A DNA stretch of 64,000 bases, from NCBI RefSeq assembly GCF_013912375.1, contig NZ_JACETV010000006.1:124001-188000 (forward strand), written 5' to 3'. Each line of letters starts with the position of its first letter. The first letter of the stretch is position 1. The translations under genes and the position numbers were made by a program. The stretch is from Emticicia sp. BO119. GTDB lineage: Bacteria > Bacteroidota > Bacteroidia > Cytophagales > Spirosomataceae. The notes under the pieces are model-generated. The model ran no database searches and was not told the origin of the DNA. It saw only the letters and a list, made by a program, of their open reading frames with translations. This document shows, piece after piece, positions 35,795 to 45,459 of the stretch.

Positions 35795-37228
35795 ATGCGT
35801 AAACCGTTTAGATATGTAACGCTTTCGTTTATCTCATGTATTATCCTCTTGCTGATACTTACTATTATCTCGTATGTGAAAGTGCATCAGACCCTGGCAT
35901 ATATGGAGGATATAGAACGTAATTATCAGGTGATGATGAAAGGGGAAGAGTTAATCTCCAAAATGAAAGATATGGAAGCGGGGCAACGAGGCTACCTGCT
36001 TACACAACGTAACGTTTTTCTGAATCCGTATTACGATGCTTACAGGGTTGTTGGTAAAATCATTAATGACCTCGAAGATCTGGTAGAACATAATCATACA
36101 CAGACCTCAAGACTTACGCACCTTAAAAAACTGATTGCCGATAAAATAAAAATTACCGATGCCAATATAAAACTGGCAAGAGCCAAAGAACCTATCAGTC
36201 CTGATAATCTGAGAGAGGATAAGAATAAAATGGATGAGATACGAAATACAATGAATCTTTTTCAGCTAACCGAAAAACAGATTCTGAATAATAAGTATGC
36301 ATTGAAAATAACCAACGATAAGAACCTCCCCGCGTACATCATAGCTCTCTCTGCCTCTTCAGCTTTGCTCTTGCTGGCTTCATTTGGCTTTCTTATCTAC
36401 GAGCTCCGCAAACGTATCAAGTTTCAAAAAGCGCTGGAAAATAACCTTGATAAACTTCAAAGATCCAATTCAGAATTAGAACAATTTGCTTATGTTGCCT
36501 CACACGATCTGAAAGAACCGTTAAGAAAAATCAGAGCTTTTAGCGGAATTCTACTGAAAAAGCACTATCAGGTACTTAATCAGGATGGACAGGAATCTCT
36601 TGATAAAATTGAGAAATCAGCCGAGCGTATGCAGTTATTAATTGATGATTTACTGACTTTTTCCCGTACAGTTAACCACAGGAATCAGGAGTTTGAGGTG
36701 ATTGATCTGAATGAGATATTAGAAGAAGTTCAAAGTGATATTTCGGTTGCTATTGAAGAGAAACAAGCCAGGATTATTACAGAAAACCTGCCCTTTATCA
36801 TGGGTTTTTCTTTTCAATTGAAACAACTCTTCCATAACCTTTTAAGTAACTCTATCAAATTTTCAAAAAAGGGAGTTGCTCCGGTTATTGAAATTACTTC
36901 AGAAGAAATGGCGGGTAAAGACATTTTTTTTATTGAAGGCATACGTGAAGAAAGTACTTTTTATCATCTCTGCTTTCAGGATAATGGCATCGGCTTTGAA
37001 CGCACATATGCCGAAAAGATTTTTGTTATTTTCCAGCGCTTGCATGGGCGGCAGGATTACGAAGGTACAGGCATAGGGTTAGCTATTTGCAAGCGGGTAA
37101 TGGGCAATCATAATGGCTTTATTTTTGCCGAAGGTGAATTGGGTAAAGGAGCCAGATTCCATCTTTTCTTCCCAAAAACGCCTAATCTCGTTAATAACAA
37201 CCAGATACAAAAACTGCTATCTGTATAA
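35795..37228 (+). CDS. CHASE3 sensor histidine kinase, orphan
   Basis: A 477-residue membrane kinase. TM1 is at about residues 8-29. An extracytoplasmic CHASE3 domain follows (about 35-175; signature YQVMMKGEELISKMKDMEAG then QRGYLLT), and TM2 is at about 180-202. The HisKA domain has the phospho-accepting His237 in FAYVASHDLKEPLRKIRAF. The ATPase has HNLLSNSIKFSK, QDNGIGFERTYAEKIF and GTGIGLAICKRV. The DLKEPL-type H-box is that of bacteriophytochrome-like kinases. No response regulator adjoins, so its partner is elsewhere. Confidence 0.92.
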   Translation: MRKPFRYVTLSFISCIILLLILTIISYVKVHQTLAYMEDIERNYQVMMKGEELISKMKDMEAGQRGYLLTQRNVFLNPYYDAYRVVGKIINDLEDLVEHNHTQTSRLTHLKKLIADKIKITDANIKLARAKEPISPDNLREDKNKMDEIRNTMNLFQLTEKQILNNKYALKITNDKNLPAYIIALSASSALLLLASFGFLIYELRKRIKFQKALENNLDKLQRSNSELEQFAYVASHDLKEPLRKIRAFSGILLKKHYQVLNQDGQESLDKIEKSAERMQLLIDDLLTFSRTVNHRNQEFEVIDLNEILEEVQSDISVAIEEKQARIITENLPFIMGFSFQLKQLFHNLLSNSIKFSKKGVAPVIEITSEEMAGKDIFFIEGIREESTFYHLCFQDNGIGFERTYAEKIFVIFQRLHGRQDYEGTGIGLAICKRVMGNHNGFIFAEGELGKGARFHLFFPKTPNLVNNNQIQKLLSV

Positions 37229-37392
37229 TCAACGTCAGCGATCAGGGGAAATACCAAGAATCTACGTTGTAAGGTGTTGATTCAACCAGAATTGTATCTT
37301 ATTAGTACCTGCAATCTGACCAATCAATTAGTCAATCATCAGCTCGCAAAGATTCAATTAATTGTTGGGTTGACAGAATGTTAATCACGAAA

Positions 37393-37487
37393 GGCCGCTA
37401 TAAGCGGCCCATTGTGTGAGTTAAACAATTCAACTTCATAATTAAATGTGTTTTCTATTCCGAACAGATACAACACATTTTCTTTTT
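37393..37487 (+). terminator. Two hairpins downstream of the CHASE3 kinase
   Basis: GGCCGCT/AGCGGCC (37393-37399 and 37403-37409) has no T-run. AAATGTGTT/AACACATTT (37444-37452 and 37472-37480, 19-nt loop) is followed by TCTTTTTC and is the better terminator candidate. Confidence 0.4.
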
Positions 37488-37521
37488 CATGGCTATTTTA
37501 TATATATAAGAATAAACTGGG

Positions 37522-38499
37522 TTACAAACCTAATACAGTACTGGCTGTGATAGACAGATTAACATCTGTGCTTGATTTGACTGCAATATTTGATAAATCA
37601 ATATTGTTTTTACTTGTCAGATTCAATAAAGCAACCAGTCCGAATAACCCACCAGATGGTTTATTATAAGAAGCACAATGTACTTCATAATCGCCCTGAT
37701 CCAAGAATGCCGCTTTAAAATTACCATTTGCGTCTACTTTAGTACTCGTAATCGCATTTTTAAATTGAATCTTGCTTTCTCCTTGCCCTTGTGTTTCGGT
37801 TGTCTGGCTAAAAGTACCTTTCTTATAGACATATACTACTACATTGCCCATTGTTGTCGCATTATAGTTATCTATTTTACCTGCTATATTGCCTGCAGAA
37901 GTACGTTCAACCATCCGAATCGATGATTGTAGTTCATTATAACTGACAAACGAATAAGTAGTTTGGTTACCAGAAGTCTCACTCTTAATTGCTTTCCGCA
38001 AATCAAAGTCAAGAATTATATCGGTAGCTGAGCCTTCCGTAACCATAAATTCTTTGGTAGTAAGATCAATTGAATTTTGTGTACTACCTGTTAATTGTAA
38101 CTTTTGTTTGGTGTTATCTGTCTTCTGTATATAACACCCGGGCGCTGCACCAGACTGGTCTTTTTCATAATCTAATACCAACGTTAATTTATTAAAAGTC
38201 CCGGTATTGAAATTACCTTCTCCCAGACTCAACGAGTTACCATTTTGCAGTTCCAAAAGATTAATCGTTTTAGGACCCTTAAAGCCTTCAAATGTTTTGC
38301 CATCTACCTTGATTTCTGTTACTGTCACGAAAGCACCTTTAACATCAGGCGCATCAATAGGAGCATCAGTAATACTAACTTTTAATGTGCCATTGACTGA
38401 ATCAGGATCAGGGTCGTTTGTAGAATCATCACAAGACAATTGAAAAAATCCTAATGCACCAATAAACATTGCACTAAAAAACATTCTTGAAACTTTCAT
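37522..38499 (-). CDS. DUF4382 lipoprotein
   Basis: A 325-residue lipoprotein (signal ending FFQLSCDD, lipidated Cys at about 23). The DUF4382 domain covers about residues 35-190: GTLKVSITDAPIDAPDVKGA, VTVTEIKVDGKTFEGFKG, NLLELQNGNSLSLGEGNFNT, and YEKDQSGAAPGCYI. A second beta-rich domain, perhaps carboxypeptidase-regulatory-like (AGNIAGKIDNYNATTMGNVV), follows at about 205-290. Probably exposed on the outer or inner membrane surface. Function of DUF4382 is unknown. Monocistronic. Confidence 0.85.
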   Translation of the reverse strand: MKVSRMFFSAMFIGALGFFQLSCDDSTNDPDPDSVNGTLKVSITDAPIDAPDVKGAFVTVTEIKVDGKTFEGFKGPKTINLLELQNGNSLSLGEGNFNTGTFNKLTLVLDYEKDQSGAAPGCYIQKTDNTKQKLQLTGSTQNSIDLTTKEFMVTEGSATDIILDFDLRKAIKSETSGNQTTYSFVSYNELQSSIRMVERTSAGNIAGKIDNYNATTMGNVVVYVYKKGTFSQTTETQGQGESKIQFKNAITSTKVDANGNFKAAFLDQGDYEVHCASYNKPSGGLFGLVALLNLTSKNNIDLSNIAVKSSTDVNLSITASTVLGL

Positions 38500-38823
38500 A
38501 AAAATCAGGAATTAGTGAAAAAATAATTGAAAAAATTAATTTGAAAGGTACAAGTATGTTCATAATTCACTGTTCACGTATATATAACTTTTTTAAGTTT
38601 CTGACAGGGTTAGCCCAACCCTACCATAAAAACTTTATACCAATAGCATTGTGATAATTTGTTTAAAACAAGTGTAGATTTTATTCCTCATGATTAAACA
38701 GAATTTCTACAAACCAGAACGTTAAAAAGGAGGATTTTTACCTGATTATTGCTTGGAACAGGATTTTAACGTTTATATACGAGAACTTTTCTAAATCACT
38801 ATTTTTTGAATTTTACAGAATAA
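38500..38823. other. Intergenic region, 324 bp
   Basis: Divergent promoter region of the DUF4382 and porin-like genes. Only a short hairpin (AGGGTT/AACCCT at 38606-38622) stands out. No open frame or clear TAnnTTTG box. Confidence 0.3.
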
Positions 38824-39309
38824 ATGCGCAGAATAATTTTATTGACAGGTTTTATAGTCTTTCGGGTGTTAACTGCCTCTGCTCAACACCCTTATAAAGT
38901 AGGCGTTGGAGTAAGATTGAACTATGGTTATGGTTTGAGTTTAAAATATAATATGACTCAGAAAAAATCAGTAGAAGGAATTGTCTATACTCGTTGGAGA
39001 GGCATTAATATTACAGGCTTATATGAAATTCACGCTCCGGCATTCAAAACCGCCGGCTGGCGCTGGTATTATGGAATAGGAGGGCATATAGGTGTATGGA
39101 GAGACGGACCGAGGTATGGTAACCCCTGGTTTGATGGTCCTGGCTCTTATACCGTTCTGGGTGCAGATGGCATTTTAGGTTTAGAATATACCTTCAGAGA
39201 GATACCGCTCAATTTGAGTGTCGACTGGAAACCGGCCATCAATCTCATAGGCTATCAGGGGCTTTGGCTGGATGATGTAGCTGTAACAGCACGCTTTGCA
39301 ATTAAATAA
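38824..39309 (+). CDS. Small secreted beta-barrel-like protein
   Basis: A 161-residue protein with a signal peptide (MRRIILLTGFIVFRVLTASA, then Q). The mature part alternates aromatic and polar residues (VGVGVRLNYGYGLSLKYNMT, WRWYYGIGGHIGVWRDGPR, LGLEYTFREIPLNLSVDWKP) and ends in VTARFAIK. This is the pattern of a small 8-stranded outer-membrane beta-barrel. No specific family is assigned. Monocistronic. Confidence 0.72.
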   Translation: MRRIILLTGFIVFRVLTASAQHPYKVGVGVRLNYGYGLSLKYNMTQKKSVEGIVYTRWRGINITGLYEIHAPAFKTAGWRWYYGIGGHIGVWRDGPRYGNPWFDGPGSYTVLGADGILGLEYTFREIPLNLSVDWKPAINLIGYQGLWLDDVAVTARFAIK

Positions 39310-39350
39310 ATAAACTTATATAAAAGATATTCGGGCTTTCACAACCACGA

Positions 39351-40532
39351 TCAGGCACTTGCCCAGCCCATTAATAATCCACCAAGTATAATTAAGTAAA
39401 CAGGCACTAAACGTGTTTGAAGTAAAATAAACGTCAGGACAATAGTCATAACCGATACTAAATCCACATACATAGGTTGAAAGAGAGAGAATGCCGCCGC
39501 AGCCGTAAGGCCAGTACTGGCGGCATTTATGCCTTCAAGAGAAGCCCTTATACCTCGGTATTTTTTCAGCTGGTCCCAGAAACGGATAACAAAGAATATC
39601 AGAAAAGTACCGGGCAGAAAAATACCTATCGTAGCTACGAGGCTTCCCAATAGTTCACCACTGATACCCCAATCACGCATAGAAAGTGTACCTACAAACG
39701 ACGATATAGAAAAAACAGGCCCTGGAGCCAGTTCTACAATTGCCAGGCCTGACAGAAATTCGTCGGCAGATAAATAATGTTTAAACTTTACAAACTCGTT
39801 ATAGAGCAATGGCTTCAGGATATGCCCCCCACCAAAGGTCAGGCTTCCGTTCCGATAAAAATTCTCAAACAAACGAATAGGCAAAGAATGCGTAAGAGCA
39901 CCCAACCCCGCCGAAAATAGTAATACACTTAACCACAAAAAGAAATTCCCCCACTCTATCCGGATCGGTTCTTTCTGCATTTTTTCCTGTTCACCAAACT
40001 TCAATGCGGTAGCCAGCCCTCCTAACAGAATCCAGATAGGTGTGATATAAGGCGACGGAAAAAAGTATCCTGCAATGGCTGCCAGTATCATCAAAAAGAC
40101 ACTCACATAGGTTTTTATAACTTTCATTCCTATCGAAAATGCCGCAAACATAATAAATGCCACCCCCATAGGTTTGATAAATCGGGTAAGATTTGCCAAC
40201 TGACCTTTTTCAATATAGGTAATGCCTAAAGCTGCGAGGGTCATTAGTAGTGCTCCTGGTAATATCCAGATAAGAAGGGTGATATAAGCAAGATTTGCAC
40301 CTCCCAGACGAAATCCCAATGCAGTAATGGTTTGAGTAGAGGTAGGCCCGGGCAGAATCTGACAAAGCGCTTGCAATTCTAATAATTCAGCCTCAGTCAA
40401 ATAATTTCTTTTCTTTACAAACCTGTCCAGAAACATTGTCAGGTGCACTTGCGGCCCGCCGAAGCAGGTCAGCGCAAGAATCATGACATCTTTTAAAAAA
40501 ATGATGTATCGAATCTGGCGGGTTTTTCGCAT
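39351..40532 (-). CDS. chrA: Chromate transporter (CHR family)
   Basis: A 393-residue membrane protein with the two homologous CHR halves. The first has ALTCFGGPQVHLTMFLDRFV, LQALCQILPGPTSTQTITAL and a glycine-rich helix. The second has FYRNGSLTFGGGHILKPLLY, LAIVELAPGPVFSISSFVGT and FLPGTFLIFF. Long bidomain CHR proteins export chromate, though some may carry other oxyanions. The ATG at 40532 is used; a TTG one codon upstream is also in frame. A TAnnTTTG-like box lies directly on the start, so the transcript could be leaderless. Single gene, no chrB regulator nearby. Confidence 0.88.
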   Translation of the reverse strand: MRKTRQIRYIIFLKDVMILALTCFGGPQVHLTMFLDRFVKKRNYLTEAELLELQALCQILPGPTSTQTITALGFRLGGANLAYITLLIWILPGALLMTLAALGITYIEKGQLANLTRFIKPMGVAFIMFAAFSIGMKVIKTYVSVFLMILAAIAGYFFPSPYITPIWILLGGLATALKFGEQEKMQKEPIRIEWGNFFLWLSVLLFSAGLGALTHSLPIRLFENFYRNGSLTFGGGHILKPLLYNEFVKFKHYLSADEFLSGLAIVELAPGPVFSISSFVGTLSMRDWGISGELLGSLVATIGIFLPGTFLIFFVIRFWDQLKKYRGIRASLEGINAASTGLTAAAAFSLFQPMYVDLVSVMTIVLTFILLQTRLVPVYLIILGGLLMGWASA

Positions 40533-40575
40533 CAAATCTACACGATAGTTTTTGTGTGAGTAAAGAAACTAAATA

Positions 40576-40605
40576 TAGCACAGAAAAACCAGATTTTCTG
40601 TGCTA
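40576..40605 (-). terminator. Terminator of the 2OG-oxygenase gene
   Basis: TAGCACAGAAAA and TTTTCTGTGCTA form a perfect 12-bp stem around a 6-nt loop, followed on the minus strand by TATTTAG. Confidence 0.65.
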
Positions 40606-40630
40606 CACCCATTTTTTTGATTATGAACTG

Positions 40631-41587
40631 TTATTTTTTCAACCCTAACTCTCTTAACCGTTCATCCAGAAATTCACCTGCTGTCATATTTTCGTAGCGT
40701 CGAGGGTTGTTTGCATCAATACAACTATTGAGACAAGTCAAATCAGTCTCAGGGCGGGCATGCATAAAGAAAGGGATAGAGAAGCGGGAAGTTTTCATTT
40801 TCTCTCGGGGGGGATTCACCACTCTATGTATTGTAGATTTCAACTTATGATTAGTCAGTCGGTCGAGCATATCACCAACGTTAATAATAATCTGGTCAGG
40901 TAAGGCCGTTACCGGAATCCACTTGCCATCTAAACGTAATACTTCCAGGCCTTCTGCCGATGCCCCCATTAGCAAAGTAATCAGATTAATATCTCCGTGA
41001 GCTGCCGCACGTACTGCTCCTTCAGGTAAAGCATCAGGATTCTCTATCGGGAAATAATGCAAAGCGCGCAAGATACTATCTCCCCCTTTTACCTTTGCTT
41101 CAAAATAATCTTCAGACAAACCTAAATAAAGAGCAATAGCTCTTAACAATGTTTTGCCGGTATTTTCAAAGGTTCGGTAAACTTCGGTGGTATATTTCTC
41201 AAACTGAGGCACTTCTGCCGGAAATACATTTGTGTACATATCTCCTTCGGCTTCAGGTTGCCCTATATGGTAAAACTCTTTCAGGTCAGGGCGGCTATGG
41301 CCTTTAGCTGTTTCCTTGCCTTTCCCTACATATCCTCTTTGCCCTGCGAGTTCAGGAAACTCATATTTTTTTTTCAATTCATCAGGCTGATAGAAAAACT
41401 TTTGTACGGTTTCATAAAGCTTTCCTCTCAACTCTTCAGAAAGGCCATGATTTTTAATAGCCACAAAACCAATATTATTAAAGGCCTTACCTATTTCTTG
41501 TACAAATTTAGCTTTACGCTCAGGGTCGCCTGACGTAAAATCTGCTAAATCTAATGACGGTATTTCGTCAAGCAGTGCTTGTTCCAT
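40631..41587 (-). CDS. Isopenicillin-N-synthase-like 2OG/Fe(II) oxygenase
   Basis: A 318-residue cytosolic non-haem iron oxygenase. The start at 41587 (MEQALLDEIPSLDLADF) is used because the longer frame from 41680 adds an unrelated leader. The N-terminal DIOX_N region includes FNNIGFVAIKNHGLSEELRG. The iron-binding H-x-D is in AAHGDINLITLLMGA and the distal His in LKSTIHRVVNPPREK; the 2-oxoglutarate Arg is in RFSIPFFMH. Members hydroxylate or otherwise oxidise small molecules; the substrate is not predictable. Single gene, divergent from rpe. Confidence 0.88.
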   Translation of the reverse strand: MEQALLDEIPSLDLADFTSGDPERKAKFVQEIGKAFNNIGFVAIKNHGLSEELRGKLYETVQKFFYQPDELKKKYEFPELAGQRGYVGKGKETAKGHSRPDLKEFYHIGQPEAEGDMYTNVFPAEVPQFEKYTTEVYRTFENTGKTLLRAIALYLGLSEDYFEAKVKGGDSILRALHYFPIENPDALPEGAVRAAAHGDINLITLLMGASAEGLEVLRLDGKWIPVTALPDQIIINVGDMLDRLTNHKLKSTIHRVVNPPREKMKTSRFSIPFFMHARPETDLTCLNSCIDANNPRRYENMTAGEFLDERLRELGLKK

Positions 41588-41744
41588 GAGATGAAGTTTT
41601 TTTGGCAAAATTAAGGATTTTTCGGCTTCTAAATTAAAAAAATTAATGACCTTTCTCATAAAAAACAACGATGGTTTCACAAATGTTATATTCCCCAGGC
41701 AAATTGTCTTCTCCGATTAAGGCATTTTTTTAATGAAAATCTCC

Positions 41745-41752
41745 TACCTTTG
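41745..41752 (+). promoter_or_regulatory. Minus-7 element (TACCTTTG) abutting the rpe start
   Basis: Perfect TAnnTTTG ending 4 nt before the ATG at 41757, so the start site would be at or next to the start codon. Confidence 0.45.
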
Positions 41753-41756
41753 CGGC

Positions 41757-42425
41757 ATGAAAAATACGATTATTGCTCCTTCTGTTTTGGCGGCCGATTT
41801 TGCCAATTTACAAAGAGATTCGGAAATGCTGAATAATTCAGCAGCGGACTGGTTTCATATTGATATTATGGATGGTGTATTTGTACCCAACATTTCTTTT
41901 GGAATGCCTGTGCTACAAGCTATTCAGCGCCATGCAACCAAGCCATTAGATGTACATCTGATGATTGTTCAACCCGAAAGATATGTAGAGACATTCAAAA
42001 AATTAGGTGCCGAAATCATTACGATACATTATGAGGCCTGCCCACACTTGCATCGTAATTTACAGCAAATAAGAGATTTAGGATGCAAAGCCGGAGTAGC
42101 GCTTAATCCGCATACACCAGTAAATGTACTTGAAGATATTCTGCATGATATTGATTTAGTTCTGATTATGTCAGTTAATCCGGGTTTTGGAGGTCAGAAA
42201 TTTATTGAGCATACTTACAAAAAAGTAGAAAAGCTAAAAAAAATGATAGATGACAGAGGTCTTTCTACTATGATTGAGATAGATGGCGGTGTAACTACCA
42301 GCAATGCAAGAGCATTAGTAGCAGCCGGTGCTGATGCCTTAGTGGCTGGCAGCTTTGTATTCAATTCAGAGAATCCGACGCAAACAATTCTTGATTTAAA
42401 AACCATTTGCAAGGCAAATCTCTGA
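41757..42425 (+). CDS. rpe: Ribulose-phosphate 3-epimerase
   Basis: A 222-residue TIM-barrel enzyme of the pentose phosphate pathway that interconverts ribulose 5-phosphate and xylulose 5-phosphate. Signatures are IIAPSVLAADFANLQRDSEM, HIDIMDGVFVPNISFG, DVHLMIVQPERY, IMSVNPGFGGQKFIEHTYKK and MIEIDGGVTTSNARALVAAG. The start at 41757 matches the family N-terminus; the frame from 41733 would begin upstream of the promoter box. It is followed after 15 nt by a glycosyltransferase gene on the same strand, probably co-transcribed. Confidence 0.96.
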   Translation: MKNTIIAPSVLAADFANLQRDSEMLNNSAADWFHIDIMDGVFVPNISFGMPVLQAIQRHATKPLDVHLMIVQPERYVETFKKLGAEIITIHYEACPHLHRNLQQIRDLGCKAGVALNPHTPVNVLEDILHDIDLVLIMSVNPGFGGQKFIEHTYKKVEKLKKMIDDRGLSTMIEIDGGVTTSNARALVAAGADALVAGSFVFNSENPTQTILDLKTICKANL

Positions 42426-42440
42426 TCTTACTAATTTCTT

Positions 42441-44183
42441 ATGGCAAGTCTTGGCAAATTATCTACTTATATTTTATTAGCAAGTATTTTAGTGCTTGCT
42501 TTTTTTTTACGTTTCTATAATATAGGTGCACACGGACTTGCCGGAGACGAAAAGTATTCTTTGTTTGTAAGCCAGTTTGTGAGTTATGAGGGCAATAATC
42601 AAAGAAATTCTGTCCGAAAACCAGATAGCCCATATTTCACACCTCAGGAATTCTGGTCAGAGAAAAACATTCATGATTTCTTTGATTCTATTGCCCGTTT
42701 AGATACCGGAAACGGTTCACTATATACTTACACACTTCATTACTGGTCAAAGATTTTTGGCCTTGATGATGCCAACCTCAGAATACTCTCTTTACTATTT
42801 AATTTGTTGACTATTTTTCTGATTTTTGTCTTTGTCAAAACACATTTTCAATCAGAGAAGCTGGCACTTCTGGCAACTTTTCTGTCTGCGATTTCTCCTT
42901 TTTATATCAATTACTCGCAAGTAGCGCGTAATTATGCAATGCTTTTTTTCTTTGCATTGCTGGCTACTCACTTACTTTTATTGATTATTCAAAGAGAGAA
43001 AAACAAGCAAAAAACTACACTATACTATTTGTGTTATGGACTATCAGCTCTTGCCTGTGAGCTTTGTCATATATCCACGTTCCCGCTTTTCGTGATTCAT
43101 GGTTTATATGTATTGCTGTATGTAAGACAATTAAGGGTATGGATAGGCCTGAGTTTAGCAATGATGATTCCGGTAGCAGGTATAATAACCTGGTTAAAAT
43201 CAGCTGGTGGGCAATGGCTGTTTGATTATGTGCAGAATAGTGTAAAAGTTTATAATTATCTGGCTCAAACTTCTCCTGATGAGTATCTATCGGTGGCAAC
43301 TCTGCCTAATATATTCAAACAATTAAGACACGTAATTTCATCAGCTTTTATCAGCAGCGAAGGGCTTTATCTGCATTTATCAGGTTTTAAGAATACACTC
43401 ATTGCTATTGCAAGCCCAATTATAGGATTGATTTGCTTTAAACGGATTTCGTCAGATAGATGGAAAATAGCTGCTATAACTGTTTTAATAGCGCTCTCTC
43501 TTCTACTTTATTCCACAGCAAAATTTCAATTTCTCGTACTTTCACTAAACGTTGTCCTGATTGGCATTTTGTTGAATTATGTTGTGAAGAACTTTAAAAA
43601 ACCTGATAATCCACTCGTCATTTTTCTGCTTTTATTAGTCATTATGCCTTTCGTATTTCTGATTATTTTCTCCTTACAGGATGGCAACACATTCAGAATT
43701 ATCCCCCGATACATTGGTTATTCTTATGCATTCGGAATTATTCTGATGACCCTGTTAATCAGACATATCTGGCAGATGCAATCAAAGGTCAAGTATGTAC
43801 TTTTCTTGCTTCTGTCTTTACAACTCTATTTAATTGTCGGAATCATCAGTAGTATCTGGCAGGATAACCCACCACGCTATTTTATGAATTTTCCTGAGCC
43901 TCGTCAGAAAAACCCCTATACTTTGGCTGCTGAGAAAATCCAGAACTTATACACAAAAGGAGATACCGTTATTTATTGCTCTTACAAAGACTCCATGCCG
44001 GGTGCGCAAGGTGCGCCAATATATTCAGTAGTTGATGCACAATTAACAAATTTCTATTTACCGAAAGAGTCGCAAATTATTCAAAGGGTAAATCCGGCCG
44101 AGCGTGATAAAATTATTCTCAAAAAGCCAGACGGAAAAGAAATTCTTATTTTTGACTTACAAGGTACAAAATATAGATATTAA
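42441..44183 (+). CDS. Membrane glycosyltransferase, GT39/ArnT-like
   Basis: A 580-residue polytopic membrane protein with about 11-13 hydrophobic segments. The first loop after TM1 carries the acidic GLAGDEKYSLF motif typical of GT-C glycosyltransferases (GT39/ArnT family), which transfer sugars from polyprenyl-phosphate carriers. FLSAISPFYINYSQVARNYA is a second family-like motif (xxSQxxRxY). The C-terminal part faces the periplasm and is soluble. It is 15 nt downstream of rpe. The acceptor is not predictable; Bacteroidota use such enzymes for surface glycans and protein O-glycosylation. Confidence 0.85.
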   Translation: MASLGKLSTYILLASILVLAFFLRFYNIGAHGLAGDEKYSLFVSQFVSYEGNNQRNSVRKPDSPYFTPQEFWSEKNIHDFFDSIARLDTGNGSLYTYTLHYWSKIFGLDDANLRILSLLFNLLTIFLIFVFVKTHFQSEKLALLATFLSAISPFYINYSQVARNYAMLFFFALLATHLLLLIIQREKNKQKTTLYYLCYGLSALACELCHISTFPLFVIHGLYVLLYVRQLRVWIGLSLAMMIPVAGIITWLKSAGGQWLFDYVQNSVKVYNYLAQTSPDEYLSVATLPNIFKQLRHVISSAFISSEGLYLHLSGFKNTLIAIASPIIGLICFKRISSDRWKIAAITVLIALSLLLYSTAKFQFLVLSLNVVLIGILLNYVVKNFKKPDNPLVIFLLLLVIMPFVFLIIFSLQDGNTFRIIPRYIGYSYAFGIILMTLLIRHIWQMQSKVKYVLFLLLSLQLYLIVGIISSIWQDNPPRYFMNFPEPRQKNPYTLAAEKIQNLYTKGDTVIYCSYKDSMPGAQGAPIYSVVDAQLTNFYLPKESQIIQRVNPAERDKIILKKPDGKEILIFDLQGTKYRY

Positions 44184-44216
44184 AATTATCTAACGCTCTT
44201 AGCGGGATTCAGGATT

Positions 44217-45386
44217 TTACAGATAACTCAGCCACCATTTCTCTTTATGACTTTGCTTATAGGAATCAAATTTTTTACAAAGCGGATAAAGTAATAAGAT
44301 AATTCCTGCCCAGATTAAATAGACGGTTCCAAGATTGTATCCAAAACCCTTTAAATCAAACTCCGGTGTGGTTTGTATCATTATTTGCCAGTCATAGCCA
44401 CTTAGTTCCGCGAAAATCATTCCGAAAACACGTATCGCATACAAATGCAGGATGTAATAAAAAAATGGAACTCGACCGAATGTTGTGAAGAAATCAACTA
44501 CCTTTCCTGACAGCTTTTCTGTATTGGCTAAAACTATTAATGCCACACTTAAAGTAACTAATAAATATAAAAGTGATGGAGGGTATTTGGTAATGTTCAT
44601 AAACGACATAATTGTTTGTGGAATAGTATCGTATTTCTTCCACACCAAAGTATCTCCATAAATATTTATCCATCTCATTATCACAAATAATAGAATTGAT
44701 GCTATGCCAATCCTGTTAAATAGTTTTCTTCTTTTGGCGGCACTAAACGACTGGGTATAGAAGCTACCAAAATAATAACCGAGTGCCATTACGCCTATCC
44801 AGGGTATAATCGGATAAAAGACATTTAGTTGCCGGGTATCTGATAATTTAAAATTACCAAATTCATGTAAGATACTCCATAATAAATTATCCTTAAAATG
44901 AACAGTATCAAGCGTATTATGCCCAAAAATTAATACGCAGGATAAAATTAAGATGAGATTTCGGGGTAGATGAATAATCGCCGCAAGAAAAATCATACTA
45001 ATTCCCAAACACCAGATAACAGCAAGGTCAAAGTTTCTGAACTGAATATCAAGATACCAGGCAAAACTGATAATTGTCAGTTCAATAAAAACCAACCACA
45101 AACCCCTTGTGATAAGAAATATTGACAATTCATTTTCAGATTTCTTTCTGCTAACCATAAAGGCTGAGATACCGGCTAAAAAACTAAAAGTTGGTGCACA
45201 GAAATGGGTAATCCATCTGGTAATATAAATGGGGATTGTCGTGCGGGCGGGGTCTGTTAAATCAAGCAAATCTGGTGATTGATGGAAATAATCTCTTGTA
45301 TGGTCAATGGCCATAATTACCATTACTAAACCTTTTAACAAATCAACTGATTCAATACGATTCTTCTTAGCGGTTGTCATACTCAT
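44217..45386 (-). CDS. DUF1624 / heparan-alpha-glucosaminide N-acetyltransferase-like membrane protein
   Basis: A 389-residue protein with about ten transmembrane segments. The opening RIESVDLLKGLVMVIMAIDH, then TRDYFHQSPDLLDLTDPART, and APTFSFLAGISAFMVSRKK fit the DUF1624 branch of the acyltransferase/HGSNAT family. Members move acyl groups from the cytosolic acyl-CoA side to outside sugars. The invariant His-Thr-Arg region (DHTRDYF) is present. Monocistronic, 73 bp after the start of the next upstream gene. Substrate unknown. Confidence 0.82.
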   Translation of the reverse strand: MSMTTAKKNRIESVDLLKGLVMVIMAIDHTRDYFHQSPDLLDLTDPARTTIPIYITRWITHFCAPTFSFLAGISAFMVSRKKSENELSIFLITRGLWLVFIELTIISFAWYLDIQFRNFDLAVIWCLGISMIFLAAIIHLPRNLILILSCVLIFGHNTLDTVHFKDNLLWSILHEFGNFKLSDTRQLNVFYPIIPWIGVMALGYYFGSFYTQSFSAAKRRKLFNRIGIASILLFVIMRWINIYGDTLVWKKYDTIPQTIMSFMNITKYPPSLLYLLVTLSVALIVLANTEKLSGKVVDFFTTFGRVPFFYYILHLYAIRVFGMIFAELSGYDWQIMIQTTPEFDLKGFGYNLGTVYLIWAGIILLLYPLCKKFDSYKQSHKEKWWLSYL

Positions 45387-45459
45387 TCGTTAAATAAATG
45401 TCTGAATTATTCAATCCGTCGTTAAAAACCCTGCGCCTACTCGGTGTAAAGTGATAATA

